64,000 bases of DNA from Paenibacillus sabinae T27 (GCF_000612505.1 NZ_CP004078.1:2344001-2408000); one strand, 5' to 3'. Positions 9,001 through 19,530 are shown, numbered from the stretch's first letter. The notes: generated by a model from the sequence alone, not told the origin. Numbers and translations are program-made.

Positions 9001-10479
9001 TTGAATAAACATACAGCCGGTATTTCTTCATTTTGGCCCATTATTTTAGCGGTTTTTTTCGGGAATTTCATGTCTATCCTGAGTTCAACCACGATTAACG
9101 TGGCTTTTCCGGTGTTCATGAAGGATTTTCATGCGGAGGTCAGTTCCGTTCAATGGATGATCACCGGCTATCTGATGGCGACCGGGGTAGTCGCTCCGAT
9201 CGTCGGATATTTTGGCGACAAGTGGAGCTATAAGTACTTTTATGTGTTTGCCTTAACGGGCTTCACCCTTTTTTCCGGACTGTCGACGTTAGCCTGGAGC
9301 ATGCATTCCTTGATCGCTTTTCGCATCATGCAGGGCGTGTTCGGCGGAATGATTATTCCTACAACAATGGCGATGATCTATCAGTTTATAGAGAAGGATC
9401 GGCAGGCTTTTGCCATGAGCTTATGGAGTCTTTCTTCCATGCTGGCTCCGGCGTTCGGGCCTACACTCGGCGGCTGGCTGACCGGATATTTCGGCTGGCG
9501 CTCCCTTTTTATCATCAACCTGCCGATAGGAATTGCTGCAATTGCGGTCGCGCTTAAATTTTTGCCCTATTCTCGCCAGTCCAGTCTGTCCAAAACCTTT
9601 GATTTGCCGGGCTTCATCACGGTTATTCTAAGCAGCGCCTGTATTATCCTGGCTTTCAGCGAAGGCAACTCCTGGGGCTGGACTTCGTTGGGGACAATAT
9701 CGCTGCTCGTTGTCGGGGCGGCCCTGTTGACTTACTTCATCCGCAGGGAGCTTTTCCTGAAAGAGCCGCTGCTCAATCTGAAGGTGTTCCGCCAGAAGCG
9801 CTTTACGTACAGCTTAATCATCAACTGCACGATTACCATTTCCCTGTATTCCGGATCGTTCCTGATTCCGATTTTTATGCAGGATATCCAGCAGTCGACA
9901 CCGCTGCTAACCGCTCTGGTGCTGCTTCCGGGCTCGCTGGCGATGGCGTTTATGTCACCGGTGGTCGGCAAGCTGTACCCCAGGGTGGGGCCGTTCCGGC
10001 TGATTCTGGGAGGGATTCTGCTGCTGGTTCTCTCGACCTGGGAACTTAGCCATCTTACACCGGCTGCAACTCATATCTATGTGGCCGCATGGATGACGCT
10101 GCGTTATGTCGGGATCGCCCTTGCTTTTATGCCGGTGACCAATGCCGGGATGTCGGCCATCCCCAAAGAATATAGCGGGCATGCCTCTTCGGTAACGAAC
10201 TGGGTGCGCCAAGCCACCGGAGCGCTGGCTATTGCGATCTTCAGCTCCTTGCTGGCTGCAAGATCCGCGACCCATCTGAAAGCACTGACCGGGGGAGGGG
10301 CGGCAGGATCTTCGCTGTTAAAAGCGCAAGGCATGGCGATGGGCGTTCAGGATGTGTTTCTGGTCGCTACATGGATTGGCGTTGTTGCGATCCCGCTAAC
10401 CTTTTTGTTGAAGACAAGAAAGAGCGCTGCTGCCGCAGTCTCTAAAAGTGCCGGAGTGAAGAGGGAGGCGAATGGTTGA
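9001..10479 (+). CDS. DHA2 family multidrug MFS exporter (EmrB/QacA type)
   Basis: 492 residues from a TTG start at 9001 with AGGGGAGAG 6 nt upstream. About 14 membrane helices are visible. Motifs typical of drug:H+ antiporters are present: VQWMITGYLMATGVVAPIVG, the motif-A-like GYFGDKWSYK loop, and GPTLGGWL (motif C). It probably exports a toxic compound sensed by the divergent MarR regulator. A terminator follows 40 bp downstream. The exact substrate cannot be read. Confidence 0.9.
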   Translation: MNKHTAGISSFWPIILAVFFGNFMSILSSTTINVAFPVFMKDFHAEVSSVQWMITGYLMATGVVAPIVGYFGDKWSYKYFYVFALTGFTLFSGLSTLAWSMHSLIAFRIMQGVFGGMIIPTTMAMIYQFIEKDRQAFAMSLWSLSSMLAPAFGPTLGGWLTGYFGWRSLFIINLPIGIAAIAVALKFLPYSRQSSLSKTFDLPGFITVILSSACIILAFSEGNSWGWTSLGTISLLVVGAALLTYFIRRELFLKEPLLNLKVFRQKRFTYSLIINCTITISLYSGSFLIPIFMQDIQQSTPLLTALVLLPGSLAMAFMSPVVGKLYPRVGPFRLILGGILLLVLSTWELSHLTPAATHIYVAAWMTLRYVGIALAFMPVTNAGMSAIPKEYSGHASSVTNWVRQATGALAIAIFSSLLAARSATHLKALTGGGAAGSSLLKAQGMAMGVQDVFLVATWIGVVAIPLTFLLKTRKSAAAAVSKSAGVKREANG

Positions 10480-10518
10480 AATATACGAAAGGGTCATACC
10501 TTCTGAAAGATGATGGCG

Positions 10519-10559
10519 AAAAGCCAGTCGAAACACGAAAAAGTGTTAGACTGGCTTTT
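10519..10559 (+). terminator. Rho-independent terminator, possibly bidirectional
   Basis: AAAAGCCAGTC (10519-10529) pairs perfectly with GACTGGCTTTT (10549-10559), with a smaller AACAC/GTGTT inner stem. It ends the exporter gene and, on the other strand, lies just after the stop of the 970-residue minus-strand gene, so it may serve both. Confidence 0.8.
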
Positions 10560-10570
10560 GTTTAATCGAA

Positions 10571-13483
10571 CTATAAATCACGAGTGAATGGCGGGACATC
10601 AGCTGAAACGCTGCCGATACGCCCGAGCGGGTCAATGATCTTAACCGTAACGCTGAAAGCCTGATCGACTGCCGGTCGTGGTAATCTCGCGTATATACGG
10701 TAACTGCCCGCCTCCCCTACACGAACGATAGCCCAGCCGCCCGGTTCAACAGGCGGGAGATTCGATAGGTTGTCAACATCGGTCACGGCGTCGAGGCGTT
10801 CTTCAGCGCGTGCAATTACCGAACCATCTGCATCACATGTCTCCAGCACGATGTTGTGAGGCCCCAAAGGCGTAACAGTCTCAGGTGCATGACTGGTCCA
10901 ACTAATCCACACCTCGGAGTTGCTCGAACCGGATTCATTGACTCTCAGATCAATAACTTCGGGCAGGCTGCTCGGCGTAAGTAGGAAGGATACCGCCGAA
11001 GAGGCTGGCGAGCGGGCTTCGATCATGCCGCGTTGATCGTCGCGTGCCGACCAGGCCACGGCACGATACCAGACGCGCCGCCACCCTGGAGTTAGTGTAT
11101 TGTCGGTAAAGCTGATTTCGGGACCAGCCACATGGAGAGTCGCAATTGGAGGGCCCATGGTATCGACGTTGGCTGCCAGTTTTTCGTTAGCTGTCCGGTA
11201 GAGCTCAACATTCTCCGCGGCAACGCCTTGACCCAATCCTATAGTCAGATTGACTAATGCTCTCTCTGCCATTGTAAGAGGTGTTGCTTCCAGTGAGGGT
11301 GCTGCCGGTACGGCTAGCTTCGGGGCGGCTACAGCAATAAACTTCTTGCTGTTGTCCGGCCAAGGAGACTCGACCTGATTATGACTCATCGCCGTTACAG
11401 CGTAAAGGTGTATCACTGTGCTGCCTCGCGGCAGCGCCGCTTCGTAAACCGTCTCAGGCGTAGCAGCGGGGATGAGTTCCTTTCGCACTCGCCGGAAGGC
11501 GCTGCGCAGTGCTGAAAGATTGGCAGCACGTAATATCGCCAGCCGATCGGTGAAGGGCTTGCTGGTGTCCGGGCCAGGCAGCCCAAGCGCGGCAAGGAGC
11601 GTTGTTTCCGTTGCTTCGTAGAGTACATACCCCGCTATGGTACTGTTGCCAGACCACCTTAACTGCGCACGGCTCACACCTGTAATATCGGGCAGGCTGG
11701 CCCACTGCGGCACTTCCGGCACGGCGGGTGGTGGAGGCGGCGCAGGGTCATAAATCGCTGTGCCTACCGGTTGGCTGAATGGGCTTATATTCCAGTCAGG
11801 GATTGAGATATGATGGTTGTGGCACTGGCCTCGGGCCTGAACCTGAAAGAATCGGTAACGTTGTCCGGCGAAATGGATAGGGATCGTAACGCTTAGTCTA
11901 TAGAAGCGAACCTCCGGCTCCGACGGATCCGTGTCCTGCGCTCCGCCCCAGCCAGCGGCAAGTTCTCGTTTAGAATTCAGCGGGATAACCTCAAAACCGC
12001 TGGACTCAGGCTGCTCATAGCCGCCAAACTGCAAATGCACCATGAACAGCCGGCTGCCGGGATCGTCTTCGTAAGTGCCGATCAACTCGATGAATTCAGG
12101 ACTGCGATTGGACCAATCCCAGGAAAAATCGACCACAGCCGCGCCGGATGGATCTAATTTGATCGAAAGAACGGAGGGCGTCTGAGGCGGTTCATCCGGG
12201 CCCTGGAACAAAGTCGTGGTCCAAGGGCTCCAGCGGCCAAAGATATCCTGAGCGGCTACCGCATAGCTGCACTTCAAGCCGAGTGAGCTGGCGATCAAGT
12301 GAGAATCACTATTGGCCGCCGGGTGCACGACGTGATCGGTAAAGATCACGGGCCGGGCTTGATCCGGCTTGCTGGCGACGAACGGGAGCCAGCCTCTAAC
12401 AAGTTCGGGACGCCGGGTTAACAGGATCTCGGACCGCCAGGATTCAGGGCCGAAACGTCCAACAGCGTAGGCAGCCGGGTGACTCGTGTTGCCCGGCGGC
12501 AGGAAAGAGTAGTTAGGGTTCTCGGACCGATCCCAACTGACGCCGATATTTTCGAGTACTGGATCGTCAAGCAACTGCGGCCGATTGTGGGCGATAATGC
12601 GGGCGGTAAGGCCAGTAGGTGCCTTTGGTGCGGGTAAGTGCTGGTTTACAGTCACGACATCCGCCAATTCGAATTCATACTCCTTGTTTCCCACCTGCAG
12701 CCCATGACGAACCGAAACCATATACAGATCGTCCACTTCGCCATCAGGGACCCGTGCCGTGCCAAAGCCAAGTGCCAAGGCTGTGAGCGGGTCCGTTCCG
12801 GCTCCCACCAGCAGCAGCCCAAGCGGGTGCCATTCACTGCGGGAAGGTGGATGAAGCCCGGCCGCAGCCTTGACCTGTTGAAGAAGCAATCGGGGATTAA
12901 GCTGCCCCGGGTAAGCTTCCGCCTCTTTTACCACGTACTTGTCATGGTCTCGCGCATTGTAGAGGTCCCGAAGCATGGCTTGGATACCGAGCAGCAGCCT
13001 GCCCTTAAGCAAATCATCGAGATAGGCTTCCGGTTCGGGCGGCTCCCAATCGGGCAGGGGAACGTTGCTTAGAGACAACCGCGTCCAGCCGTTTCGCGGC
13101 GCACCCAGCTTCAACCGCTGAAGTGCTGCCCGGATTGGGGATAACAGATGGTTAATCGGCCCCTGATCATTCAGATCGTAGCCGGTATCGCGCCACGAAT
13201 TGTCGACAGGAAGGCCAATGACCTCGAGCGGTTCCCAGCCCGGCAGGTTTGCTAATTCCTGGGTGCTCAGATCACCGCCCGGGTGACGGTTCTTCCACAG
13301 GAAGAATGGCTGCCTTGGGAGGCCAAGCGAAGGATGCAGCATCCAGCGGAATTGGAGGGCGGCTTCATCCATGTCTGTATGCGAGACGGGTTCATTGTAT
13401 TGTGACCGGGTAAGCTCATCGCTCCAACGGATTGCTGCTGACTGTAGTTTAAACAAATGGGGTAAAACCCAACGAACGCTCAT
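10571..13483 (-). CDS. Large protein with fibronectin-III-like repeats, function unknown (970 aa)
   Basis: I do not recognise this protein. It has no signal peptide and no membrane segment. Segments resembling fibronectin type III beta-sandwiches recur: one around residues 290-430 ending in AYAVAAQDIFGRWSPW, one near 630-750 (AGYVLYEAT ... HLYAVTAMSHNQVESPW), one near 760-870 (VWYRAVAWSARDDQ) and one at the C-terminus. Proline-rich linkers separate them, including PAPPPPPAVP. The first 200 residues are different and rich in Trp and Leu. The ATG at 13483 overlaps the stop of the 1784-residue gene as ATGA with GGGAGG upstream, so the two proteins are probably made in fixed ratio and may form one complex. 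Confidence 0.75.
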   Translation of the reverse strand: MSVRWVLPHLFKLQSAAIRWSDELTRSQYNEPVSHTDMDEAALQFRWMLHPSLGLPRQPFFLWKNRHPGGDLSTQELANLPGWEPLEVIGLPVDNSWRDTGYDLNDQGPINHLLSPIRAALQRLKLGAPRNGWTRLSLSNVPLPDWEPPEPEAYLDDLLKGRLLLGIQAMLRDLYNARDHDKYVVKEAEAYPGQLNPRLLLQQVKAAAGLHPPSRSEWHPLGLLLVGAGTDPLTALALGFGTARVPDGEVDDLYMVSVRHGLQVGNKEYEFELADVVTVNQHLPAPKAPTGLTARIIAHNRPQLLDDPVLENIGVSWDRSENPNYSFLPPGNTSHPAAYAVGRFGPESWRSEILLTRRPELVRGWLPFVASKPDQARPVIFTDHVVHPAANSDSHLIASSLGLKCSYAVAAQDIFGRWSPWTTTLFQGPDEPPQTPSVLSIKLDPSGAAVVDFSWDWSNRSPEFIELIGTYEDDPGSRLFMVHLQFGGYEQPESSGFEVIPLNSKRELAAGWGGAQDTDPSEPEVRFYRLSVTIPIHFAGQRYRFFQVQARGQCHNHHISIPDWNISPFSQPVGTAIYDPAPPPPPAVPEVPQWASLPDITGVSRAQLRWSGNSTIAGYVLYEATETTLLAALGLPGPDTSKPFTDRLAILRAANLSALRSAFRRVRKELIPAATPETVYEAALPRGSTVIHLYAVTAMSHNQVESPWPDNSKKFIAVAAPKLAVPAAPSLEATPLTMAERALVNLTIGLGQGVAAENVELYRTANEKLAANVDTMGPPIATLHVAGPEISFTDNTLTPGWRRVWYRAVAWSARDDQRGMIEARSPASSAVSFLLTPSSLPEVIDLRVNESGSSNSEVWISWTSHAPETVTPLGPHNIVLETCDADGSVIARAEERLDAVTDVDNLSNLPPVEPGGWAIVRVGEAGSYRIYARLPRPAVDQAFSVTVKIIDPLGRIGSVSADVPPFTRDL

Positions 13484-16400
13484 GATTGATCCTCCCAAGG
13501 AGCCATTGCCAGGCTGATCGTTTTTATCGAAGCTGTCCTGACGGCAGTATTACCTTCGAACAATATATGATGGGTACGGCGCAGTGCCAAAGAGAGCGTT
13601 CCACCTCTCGCCGAAGGCTTAAGAACGACCAGTGTGCGACCGCCGCCGCTTGAACGGATGAAACGGGACACTAAACGAACGCCCGCTGTCGTCTCGATTA
13701 CGTCCAACCAGGCTGCGGGTTGCAGTTGGTACCGGCGCGTACCGTGGCTATCCATCACTTCTTGCGGAACATCGCGCCAGCGCCAAAGCGGTTCAGTCGT
13801 CTCGATCAGCAGAGCAAAGGGCTGCGGGGGCGTACCTGGAGCACCGTCTTTCCAGAGCACCGTCAGGCGGGGGTTCACCGGCCGGGCGAGATCGCCCCAA
13901 CGCGCTCTCCGTAACGCGTTTTCGATATCCAGGTCGCTAACCTGTAAGACCGAAGACCCCGGATTCTGAGCGGCGAGTATCGCCAGCGGCGCAGTACTGG
14001 CGACGCGGCGATGCTGCACTTGTGTCTTGTTAACGTCTGCCGCCAGCGCCTCCATGCTCTCGTAGCGCGAGGTGCTGAAATGCCGCCGGAACATGGGGTA
14101 AGAAGGTGCGGCGGCAGAAGACCGAGCTTCAAGGTCGAGAATATAGTCGGTCAACGGCTCCAGTTTCATCTTCAGTGTAACCAGCTCGTGAGCAGCTGTT
14201 TGGTTAGAGACGCTTAAGCAGGACTGCCCGGCAAGCGCTTCTCGCAGCGAGCTTTCAAATGGCGTCATGGCAGCTGCCGCAATACCTTTCGGAGGAAACA
14301 CACTATTCCCCAGTTTGGTCACCGCAGCATCAAACCCTGGTGACGCCTGAGGATGCTTGCCGGAGGCAGCCTTGACCACGGCGAATAGCTCCTGGTTATA
14401 AGCCTTGAACAGTTTACGTGTCGCATTGGTGGCAAACACGATTCGAAGCAGGTCGCCATAAAAAAAGAAATTCTGCGCTGGTCCAGGATCAGTCGCTAGA
14501 ACCCATGGATCGAGTCGCTCAGGCGGCTTCGCATCGGTCTTGAAGCGGAGCTGCTGCCTTTGACCGATCAGTTTCTGGATATCGTCTTCCTTCGGATTGC
14601 CGTTACCGTCATTGTCCGCCGCTTCCACATCATAAGTTAGATCAACCGTATAAAAGGCGTCAGGACGAAGCAGTGCCCGCTTGCCCTGATCTGCTCCAAG
14701 CGCTCCATTCACAACTTGGATGTTCTGCTTAACGGCTTCTTTGTCATAGTTATAGCGTAAAAATTCGGCTTCAAGCAGACCCTCGATGATCAGCAGCCCC
14801 CAGTTTGGGAGAAATCCAATTTTCTTCGAGTCACTGTCATAAAAATCTTTCGATAGGCCAATCTCGAGCTGCGCCGCGCCACCTTGTAAATCAGCCTCAA
14901 ATACTACCAGCTTAGCCCGCTCGGCAATTGCCCCTAAGCTGTGGAACCAAAAATTGCAGGCCCCCTCTGTTAATGGCTTCCAAGGAGCATCGGAATCGTT
15001 CCAATCCGAAGGAAGTTCGTCCGGATGGGTTATCACCCTGCTAGTATTCGGGGAGATGGTTTGTTCGAAACCGGTAGGGCTACCTTCATTGTCCAGTGCT
15101 CGCAAGAGCAGAAACTCGTGTCTCCACACTACAGGGTGGACAAAAAGCAGCAATCGGACGGTTCGCAGTCCTCCGCAGTTAAGCCGAATGGCGTCGGCCA
15201 GAGCGTCTAGTCCACCGGGCCGCAAAGCTTGCAATAATTCATCGAATTGATGATCATTGGGAACAGCAGGCCGAAAACGTATGCCGGTATGCGGGGCGAC
15301 CAGCAGCCGGTCCGGCTCACCCTGCCAGGCGCATATATAGGCCGGATCAGCAAGAATCATCCCGTCAGCAAGCTGTTCACCGGAGCGCCAGGGCTCGGTC
15401 ACTTGCAGGCGGGTCTCCGGCAGCATGCCGCGGTACGTCCCAGGAGAGTCAGGCCATGCAAGCCCTTCTAATCTCCATCCGGACTTCGAAGGTCCGCCTG
15501 GAGCCTGCCGGAATGTCCATAGAACTTTGGTTGGAGGGGCCACCTCAATACATACATTGCCCCAGCGGGCCTTGACCCGCTGGTCAAGGCTGGTTGTGCG
15601 CTCGGCAGCAGCCGGCGTTGCATCGGGAATCCAGCTTAACAGGGCCAACTGCACCTCATTATCACCGCTGCCGCTTTGTTTGCCATACCGGTCCCACCAA
15701 ACGGCAGGTGTTTCTCCTTCGTATACCGGAGGATATAACGGAGCACCACTAGCGTTTGTGCAGATAAGCTGGATCGACTGGAGTGTATAGCGATAGAAAC
15801 GCTCGCCGCGTCGTACCCAGCCATTCGGCGGCAGTTTGGAATCAATCGTCTGGTTAAAGAATTTGCACGCTGGATCAACGCAAGGACGCATTTCCATTTG
15901 CAGCACCGGGATGGTGTCAATAGGTACAACTGGTAGCTCTCCAACCCAATTACCGGCAAAATATGCGGCATCCCCTAAGTTTCCATCTACTGGACGGTCG
16001 ACAGCAGATCCGGTCAACAGAGCCGGCGAGCGGCTGTGAAGCGACAGCGCCCGCACCAGCGGTTCAGCGGGTGGTTTACCCGGCCGTTCGCCCAGCTCCA
16101 GCTTGACGCAGCCTTCCACATCGAAAAAAAAGAAATCAACCGAACCGCACACTTCCGCCGAAATGAAGTGACCTATGGGGCTGATGATCACCTCAGCCGA
16201 AGCCGAAGCTTCTATACTGACAATGAACAGATGCAGTTCCCCGCGGAGCGACATCTTACCTATAATCAGAAAAGGCTTGAAGCTGATGCCGACGTCGATC
16301 TGGGCGGCGATTTTTAGATACAGGCCGATCTCCTCAGGTCCCCAGGTAAATGCGGCGCGAACCCCGGCAGCCACCGAGAAACCATATAACGGACCGATCG

Positions 16401-18834
16401 GAAAATCTGCTTGGCTGGGAGGCGTAGGATCGCCGGCTGAAGGGATGCCGTTACCGTGGATAAGCAGATAGCCGTCGGCCCGCATTTCGTTAAGGAACTT
16501 AATCGAAGCCGGCAGACGAGGCGGGATACCGCCTACATCCAGATGCCAGTTCTCCGGCTGTTTGAAATCAAAAAAAGCCTCAACAGGCACGCGAAACTCT
16601 AGTAGAGGCTTGATGCTGTAGTCAACGACAATGCCCATCGTAAGCGACTTATCTGGCTGAATATCGATGATCGCCAGGAATTTGCCGGTCTCAGTACCTC
16701 TCGTAGCAGGCCGTCCCTTTAGCAGGTCGGCGTTCGTTACCAGCAGAAAGCGCGGGCCGGGAAGCTCAATTACAACCATCCCCTTGGCGTGGGTCAGAAA
16801 GCCTCCCTCGACCGTTCCAATCACTGCGCCTAAACCCAGCGCCCAGGCGTGTGCATTAGCTTTCCACGCATTAAGGTTGGTCGCATTGCCTTTGGCACTA
16901 TCCACGAACCAATTCAGCGCAGTTTGTGAGGAAAGCTGATTGCGCGTAAAGTGCATGCCGAACATGCCAAGTAATCCGAACAGGCCCAAACCCGAGTTTG
17001 CTAATGGTATAGGGACCGGCAGCTCGACACCCAACGTGACCATCACGGCGGTAAGTGTTTCATTCGATGTGCTATCTCGAGCGTTATCGATTTGTAATCC
17101 GGATGCTACGCGCACACCGAACGGGGGAGTAATGGCTGCATCCAGGCTCCCTGCAAAACTGCCGTCCGGCAGCAGTTTAAGGTAGCCGCTACCCGATAAA
17201 GCGCCGGGTACATTGATATGTGCACCCAGTGCTGTCAATGTGGGGAGGGCGGTTGAATCGACCGGAATACGTACGCTGGCCCGGTCGACCGTCACCACAC
17301 CGAGGTCTGCCTTGAGCACGAGGTCAATCTCGAAGTTGAGCGGGTTCTCGCGCGCCATACGGGCTCCTTCCGGCTGGACAATATCCCCCAGTGGAGCCGG
17401 CACCTCGAACAGACCAGGGTCGCTCAGGTCAAGACTGAAACCCTTCGCCGGGTCAAAGACCGGCTTGAATTGAGGCGGACCATCGCCGGGGCCGAAATCG
17501 AGCCGCAGACCGATAGCTCTTTGGCGCACCTTAAGCGGCCGTCGGGTTGCCAGCAGCTTCATGGCACCGATTTTCATTTTGAAATGAAGTTCGGTCTCCA
17601 GGTCAAAGAACAAAAACGCCTCGGGAGGGGCGCCAACCGGCTGGTGGATGACCAACTGGCCTCCATACAATGTAACCGACTGCGTGCTGACCGATTGGCT
17701 GGCTGCAATCGCGCCCGCTGCTCCAGCGCTGATTCCGAGGTCTATGTAGCCGCTGCTTCCCGCACCGGGAAGGTTAGGGATCAGCAGCGGACTGAATACC
17801 GCATACGCTCCCAGTGTATCTCGCGGCAGGTCATGCGCGTCGGGGTTTGGGAATGGGCGCTGTGTTCGCCAGAGGTAGTTTCGGTTACCATTGGCTTTCA
17901 AGGTGAGTGCCGCCTTCCAGCCGCCATCGAGCATCAAGCTCAGCACGTAATCGATTAACTGGGAGGAATCCTCCTGTAGGCCGACGAGGACCCTCAACTC
18001 GCCCGGCAGGTCAATCTGGCCGGTTAATTCCAATAAGGTAACCGAATTGCGATTAAGGCGCAAACGAGTCGCCATGTTTCGAAGAAATCGCGGACGTGCC
18101 GAAGCCAGAGCACCATTAACCAGTCCAAGGCTGAAATCGCCGGACAAACCGCCGCCGCTCAGGCCTAAGTACAGATCGCGGCAGCTGCCGTGCATCGCCA
18201 AAGCGGGGAGGGCCGGAGGCGAGACATAAATCTCGACTGTAGGAACGAAGAGCTCCGGCGTATCCGGACCCTCAAGTTTAAGAGCCGCCCGATCGAAACC
18301 AAACCCAACCACTGTACTTGGGCCAAAAAGTGCAAGAGGGGGCGTCATCGTCACTTCCAACGCTGCTGTGGCATTGCGGGAAGGGGCGAGCTTTGCGCTG
18401 CTGCCAGCAACAACAAGCAGGAGGTCAGGGAAATGGAGTTCCACTTTTCCGGCCGCCTCCTGTAATGTTCCGTCAGGTTTGAGTTGAGCGGGACGCAAAT
18501 AGGGAAGAGGCACAGGAAACGAAACCAGCTTCAACTCCACTTGCGGCTTCGGATGAACAGCATCCGGGGGAACCAGTTTGAAGTCCAGAGGACCCACAGG
18601 CAAGGTAAATACAAGAGCGTCGGTAACCTGTGCGGGATGTACACTGAGCCCATCGTTCGTGAAGGTCAAGGTCAGTGGGGTAACATCCGCCTGCCCGGTG
18701 AGCATCTGATCGTCAAAGGGCGGTCTAGGACGAAGGCTATTCAAAATTTGCCCGCCATTTGAGTCTGGGTCAATCCCGACACCAAAACGTCTCTTTATCA
18801 CATCCAGCATGGTTTCAGGGATTACATCTCGCAT
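13480..18834 (-). CDS. Giant beta-rich protein, function unknown (1784 aa)
   Basis: The longest gene of the window; not recognised with certainty. The start is the ATG at 18834 with GGAGG 8 nt upstream. It lacks a signal peptide. Residues from about 50 to 950 are alternating hydrophobic and polar strands with many Pro-Leu and Gly turns (ALGLGAVIGTVEGGFLTHAKG, GPLYGFSVAAGVRAAFTWGP). They end in a strand-rich block with cysteines (AEVCGSVDFFFFDVEGCVKL). The general look recalls the poorly characterised DUF6603-type proteins, but I could not test that. The second half is more globular and charged. It is preceded by the 219-residue gene and overlaps the 970-residue gene. Confidence 0.75.
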   Translation of the reverse strand: MRDVIPETMLDVIKRRFGVGIDPDSNGGQILNSLRPRPPFDDQMLTGQADVTPLTLTFTNDGLSVHPAQVTDALVFTLPVGPLDFKLVPPDAVHPKPQVELKLVSFPVPLPYLRPAQLKPDGTLQEAAGKVELHFPDLLLVVAGSSAKLAPSRNATAALEVTMTPPLALFGPSTVVGFGFDRAALKLEGPDTPELFVPTVEIYVSPPALPALAMHGSCRDLYLGLSGGGLSGDFSLGLVNGALASARPRFLRNMATRLRLNRNSVTLLELTGQIDLPGELRVLVGLQEDSSQLIDYVLSLMLDGGWKAALTLKANGNRNYLWRTQRPFPNPDAHDLPRDTLGAYAVFSPLLIPNLPGAGSSGYIDLGISAGAAGAIAASQSVSTQSVTLYGGQLVIHQPVGAPPEAFLFFDLETELHFKMKIGAMKLLATRRPLKVRQRAIGLRLDFGPGDGPPQFKPVFDPAKGFSLDLSDPGLFEVPAPLGDIVQPEGARMARENPLNFEIDLVLKADLGVVTVDRASVRIPVDSTALPTLTALGAHINVPGALSGSGYLKLLPDGSFAGSLDAAITPPFGVRVASGLQIDNARDSTSNETLTAVMVTLGVELPVPIPLANSGLGLFGLLGMFGMHFTRNQLSSQTALNWFVDSAKGNATNLNAWKANAHAWALGLGAVIGTVEGGFLTHAKGMVVIELPGPRFLLVTNADLLKGRPATRGTETGKFLAIIDIQPDKSLTMGIVVDYSIKPLLEFRVPVEAFFDFKQPENWHLDVGGIPPRLPASIKFLNEMRADGYLLIHGNGIPSAGDPTPPSQADFPIGPLYGFSVAAGVRAAFTWGPEEIGLYLKIAAQIDVGISFKPFLIIGKMSLRGELHLFIVSIEASASAEVIISPIGHFISAEVCGSVDFFFFDVEGCVKLELGERPGKPPAEPLVRALSLHSRSPALLTGSAVDRPVDGNLGDAAYFAGNWVGELPVVPIDTIPVLQMEMRPCVDPACKFFNQTIDSKLPPNGWVRRGERFYRYTLQSIQLICTNASGAPLYPPVYEGETPAVWWDRYGKQSGSGDNEVQLALLSWIPDATPAAAERTTSLDQRVKARWGNVCIEVAPPTKVLWTFRQAPGGPSKSGWRLEGLAWPDSPGTYRGMLPETRLQVTEPWRSGEQLADGMILADPAYICAWQGEPDRLLVAPHTGIRFRPAVPNDHQFDELLQALRPGGLDALADAIRLNCGGLRTVRLLLFVHPVVWRHEFLLLRALDNEGSPTGFEQTISPNTSRVITHPDELPSDWNDSDAPWKPLTEGACNFWFHSLGAIAERAKLVVFEADLQGGAAQLEIGLSKDFYDSDSKKIGFLPNWGLLIIEGLLEAEFLRYNYDKEAVKQNIQVVNGALGADQGKRALLRPDAFYTVDLTYDVEAADNDGNGNPKEDDIQKLIGQRQQLRFKTDAKPPERLDPWVLATDPGPAQNFFFYGDLLRIVFATNATRKLFKAYNQELFAVVKAASGKHPQASPGFDAAVTKLGNSVFPPKGIAAAAMTPFESSLREALAGQSCLSVSNQTAAHELVTLKMKLEPLTDYILDLEARSSAAAPSYPMFRRHFSTSRYESMEALAADVNKTQVQHRRVASTAPLAILAAQNPGSSVLQVSDLDIENALRRARWGDLARPVNPRLTVLWKDGAPGTPPQPFALLIETTEPLWRWRDVPQEVMDSHGTRRYQLQPAAWLDVIETTAGVRLVSRFIRSSGGGRTLVVLKPSARGGTLSLALRRTHHILFEGNTAVRTASIKTISLAMAPWEDQS

Positions 18835-18870
18835 AGCTGCCGCCTCCAAATCCTTAATCGGCTCCTGAGG

Positions 18871-19530
18871 TCAAGAGCAATCAATAATGGAACATTTGAT
18901 GGAATCGGTATAACGAACAATTTTACCGGTATCGGTGTCATGCATTTTTAAACTAACCTGTAAATTGCCATTCTTAGTTGTGTTTATCGTAAAACGAGTC
19001 CCAAATGTGGTTTTTAATGGAGAACCGGCACTTCTATAGACAGGATTGTTATCCGTTGCCTGTTTTTGAAATACTACATTCCCACTTGTATCTATGAACT
19101 TAACATCGAGGGTCAGTTTAGGAGGCGTAAACGGAGTCGGACGCGAAACTCCATCCGCATCAACGTGATACAAAATGTCAAAGATGAAGGGGCTGCCGCA
19201 CTGTTCAACATTTCCGCATTGACTACTGAAAAGATTTTGATAGGAGGGAGTGGCATCTCCAAAGCAGGTTGAATCTTTCGGAAATATTGCAATAGATAGA
19301 AATTGATCCGGATTCCATTGAGCACCTGGTGCAGACTTTTTCAGTTCCTGTGGCTGACTCAGATCTAAATCTGGTGTTGCGATGGCCATAGAAGAGGCAC
19401 TCTCGGGAATTACGCCTCCATAACTGCTGCCTCCGAATGCTTGATCGTCACCTACCGTATTGCCGTTAGCTGGGAAGGCCCCGCTTAGTACCGAGCTTTC
19501 ATTACTTTCCGGGTCTTTGTTGTCAATCAT
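18871..19530 (-). CDS. Hypothetical protein, first gene of the giant-protein operon (219 aa)
   Basis: Unrecognised. The ATG at 19530 has AAAGGAG 8 nt upstream; a longer reading from 19575 lacks a site. The first 70 residues are low-complexity and rich in Ser, Gly, Asn and acidic residues, so probably disordered. A beta-rich domain follows (KLTLDVKFIDTSGNVVFQK ... TRFTINTTKNGNLQVSLKM). Cysteines occur as CFGD, QCGNVEQCGSP and a C-terminal C-x4-C. Base composition is clearly more AT-rich than in the next two genes. It lies 36 bp upstream of the 1784-residue gene on the same strand and is probably co-transcribed. Confidence 0.7.
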   Translation of the reverse strand: MIDNKDPESNESSVLSGAFPANGNTVGDDQAFGGSSYGGVIPESASSMAIATPDLDLSQPQELKKSAPGAQWNPDQFLSIAIFPKDSTCFGDATPSYQNLFSSQCGNVEQCGSPFIFDILYHVDADGVSRPTPFTPPKLTLDVKFIDTSGNVVFQKQATDNNPVYRSAGSPLKTTFGTRFTINTTKNGNLQVSLKMHDTDTGKIVRYTDSIKCSIIDCS

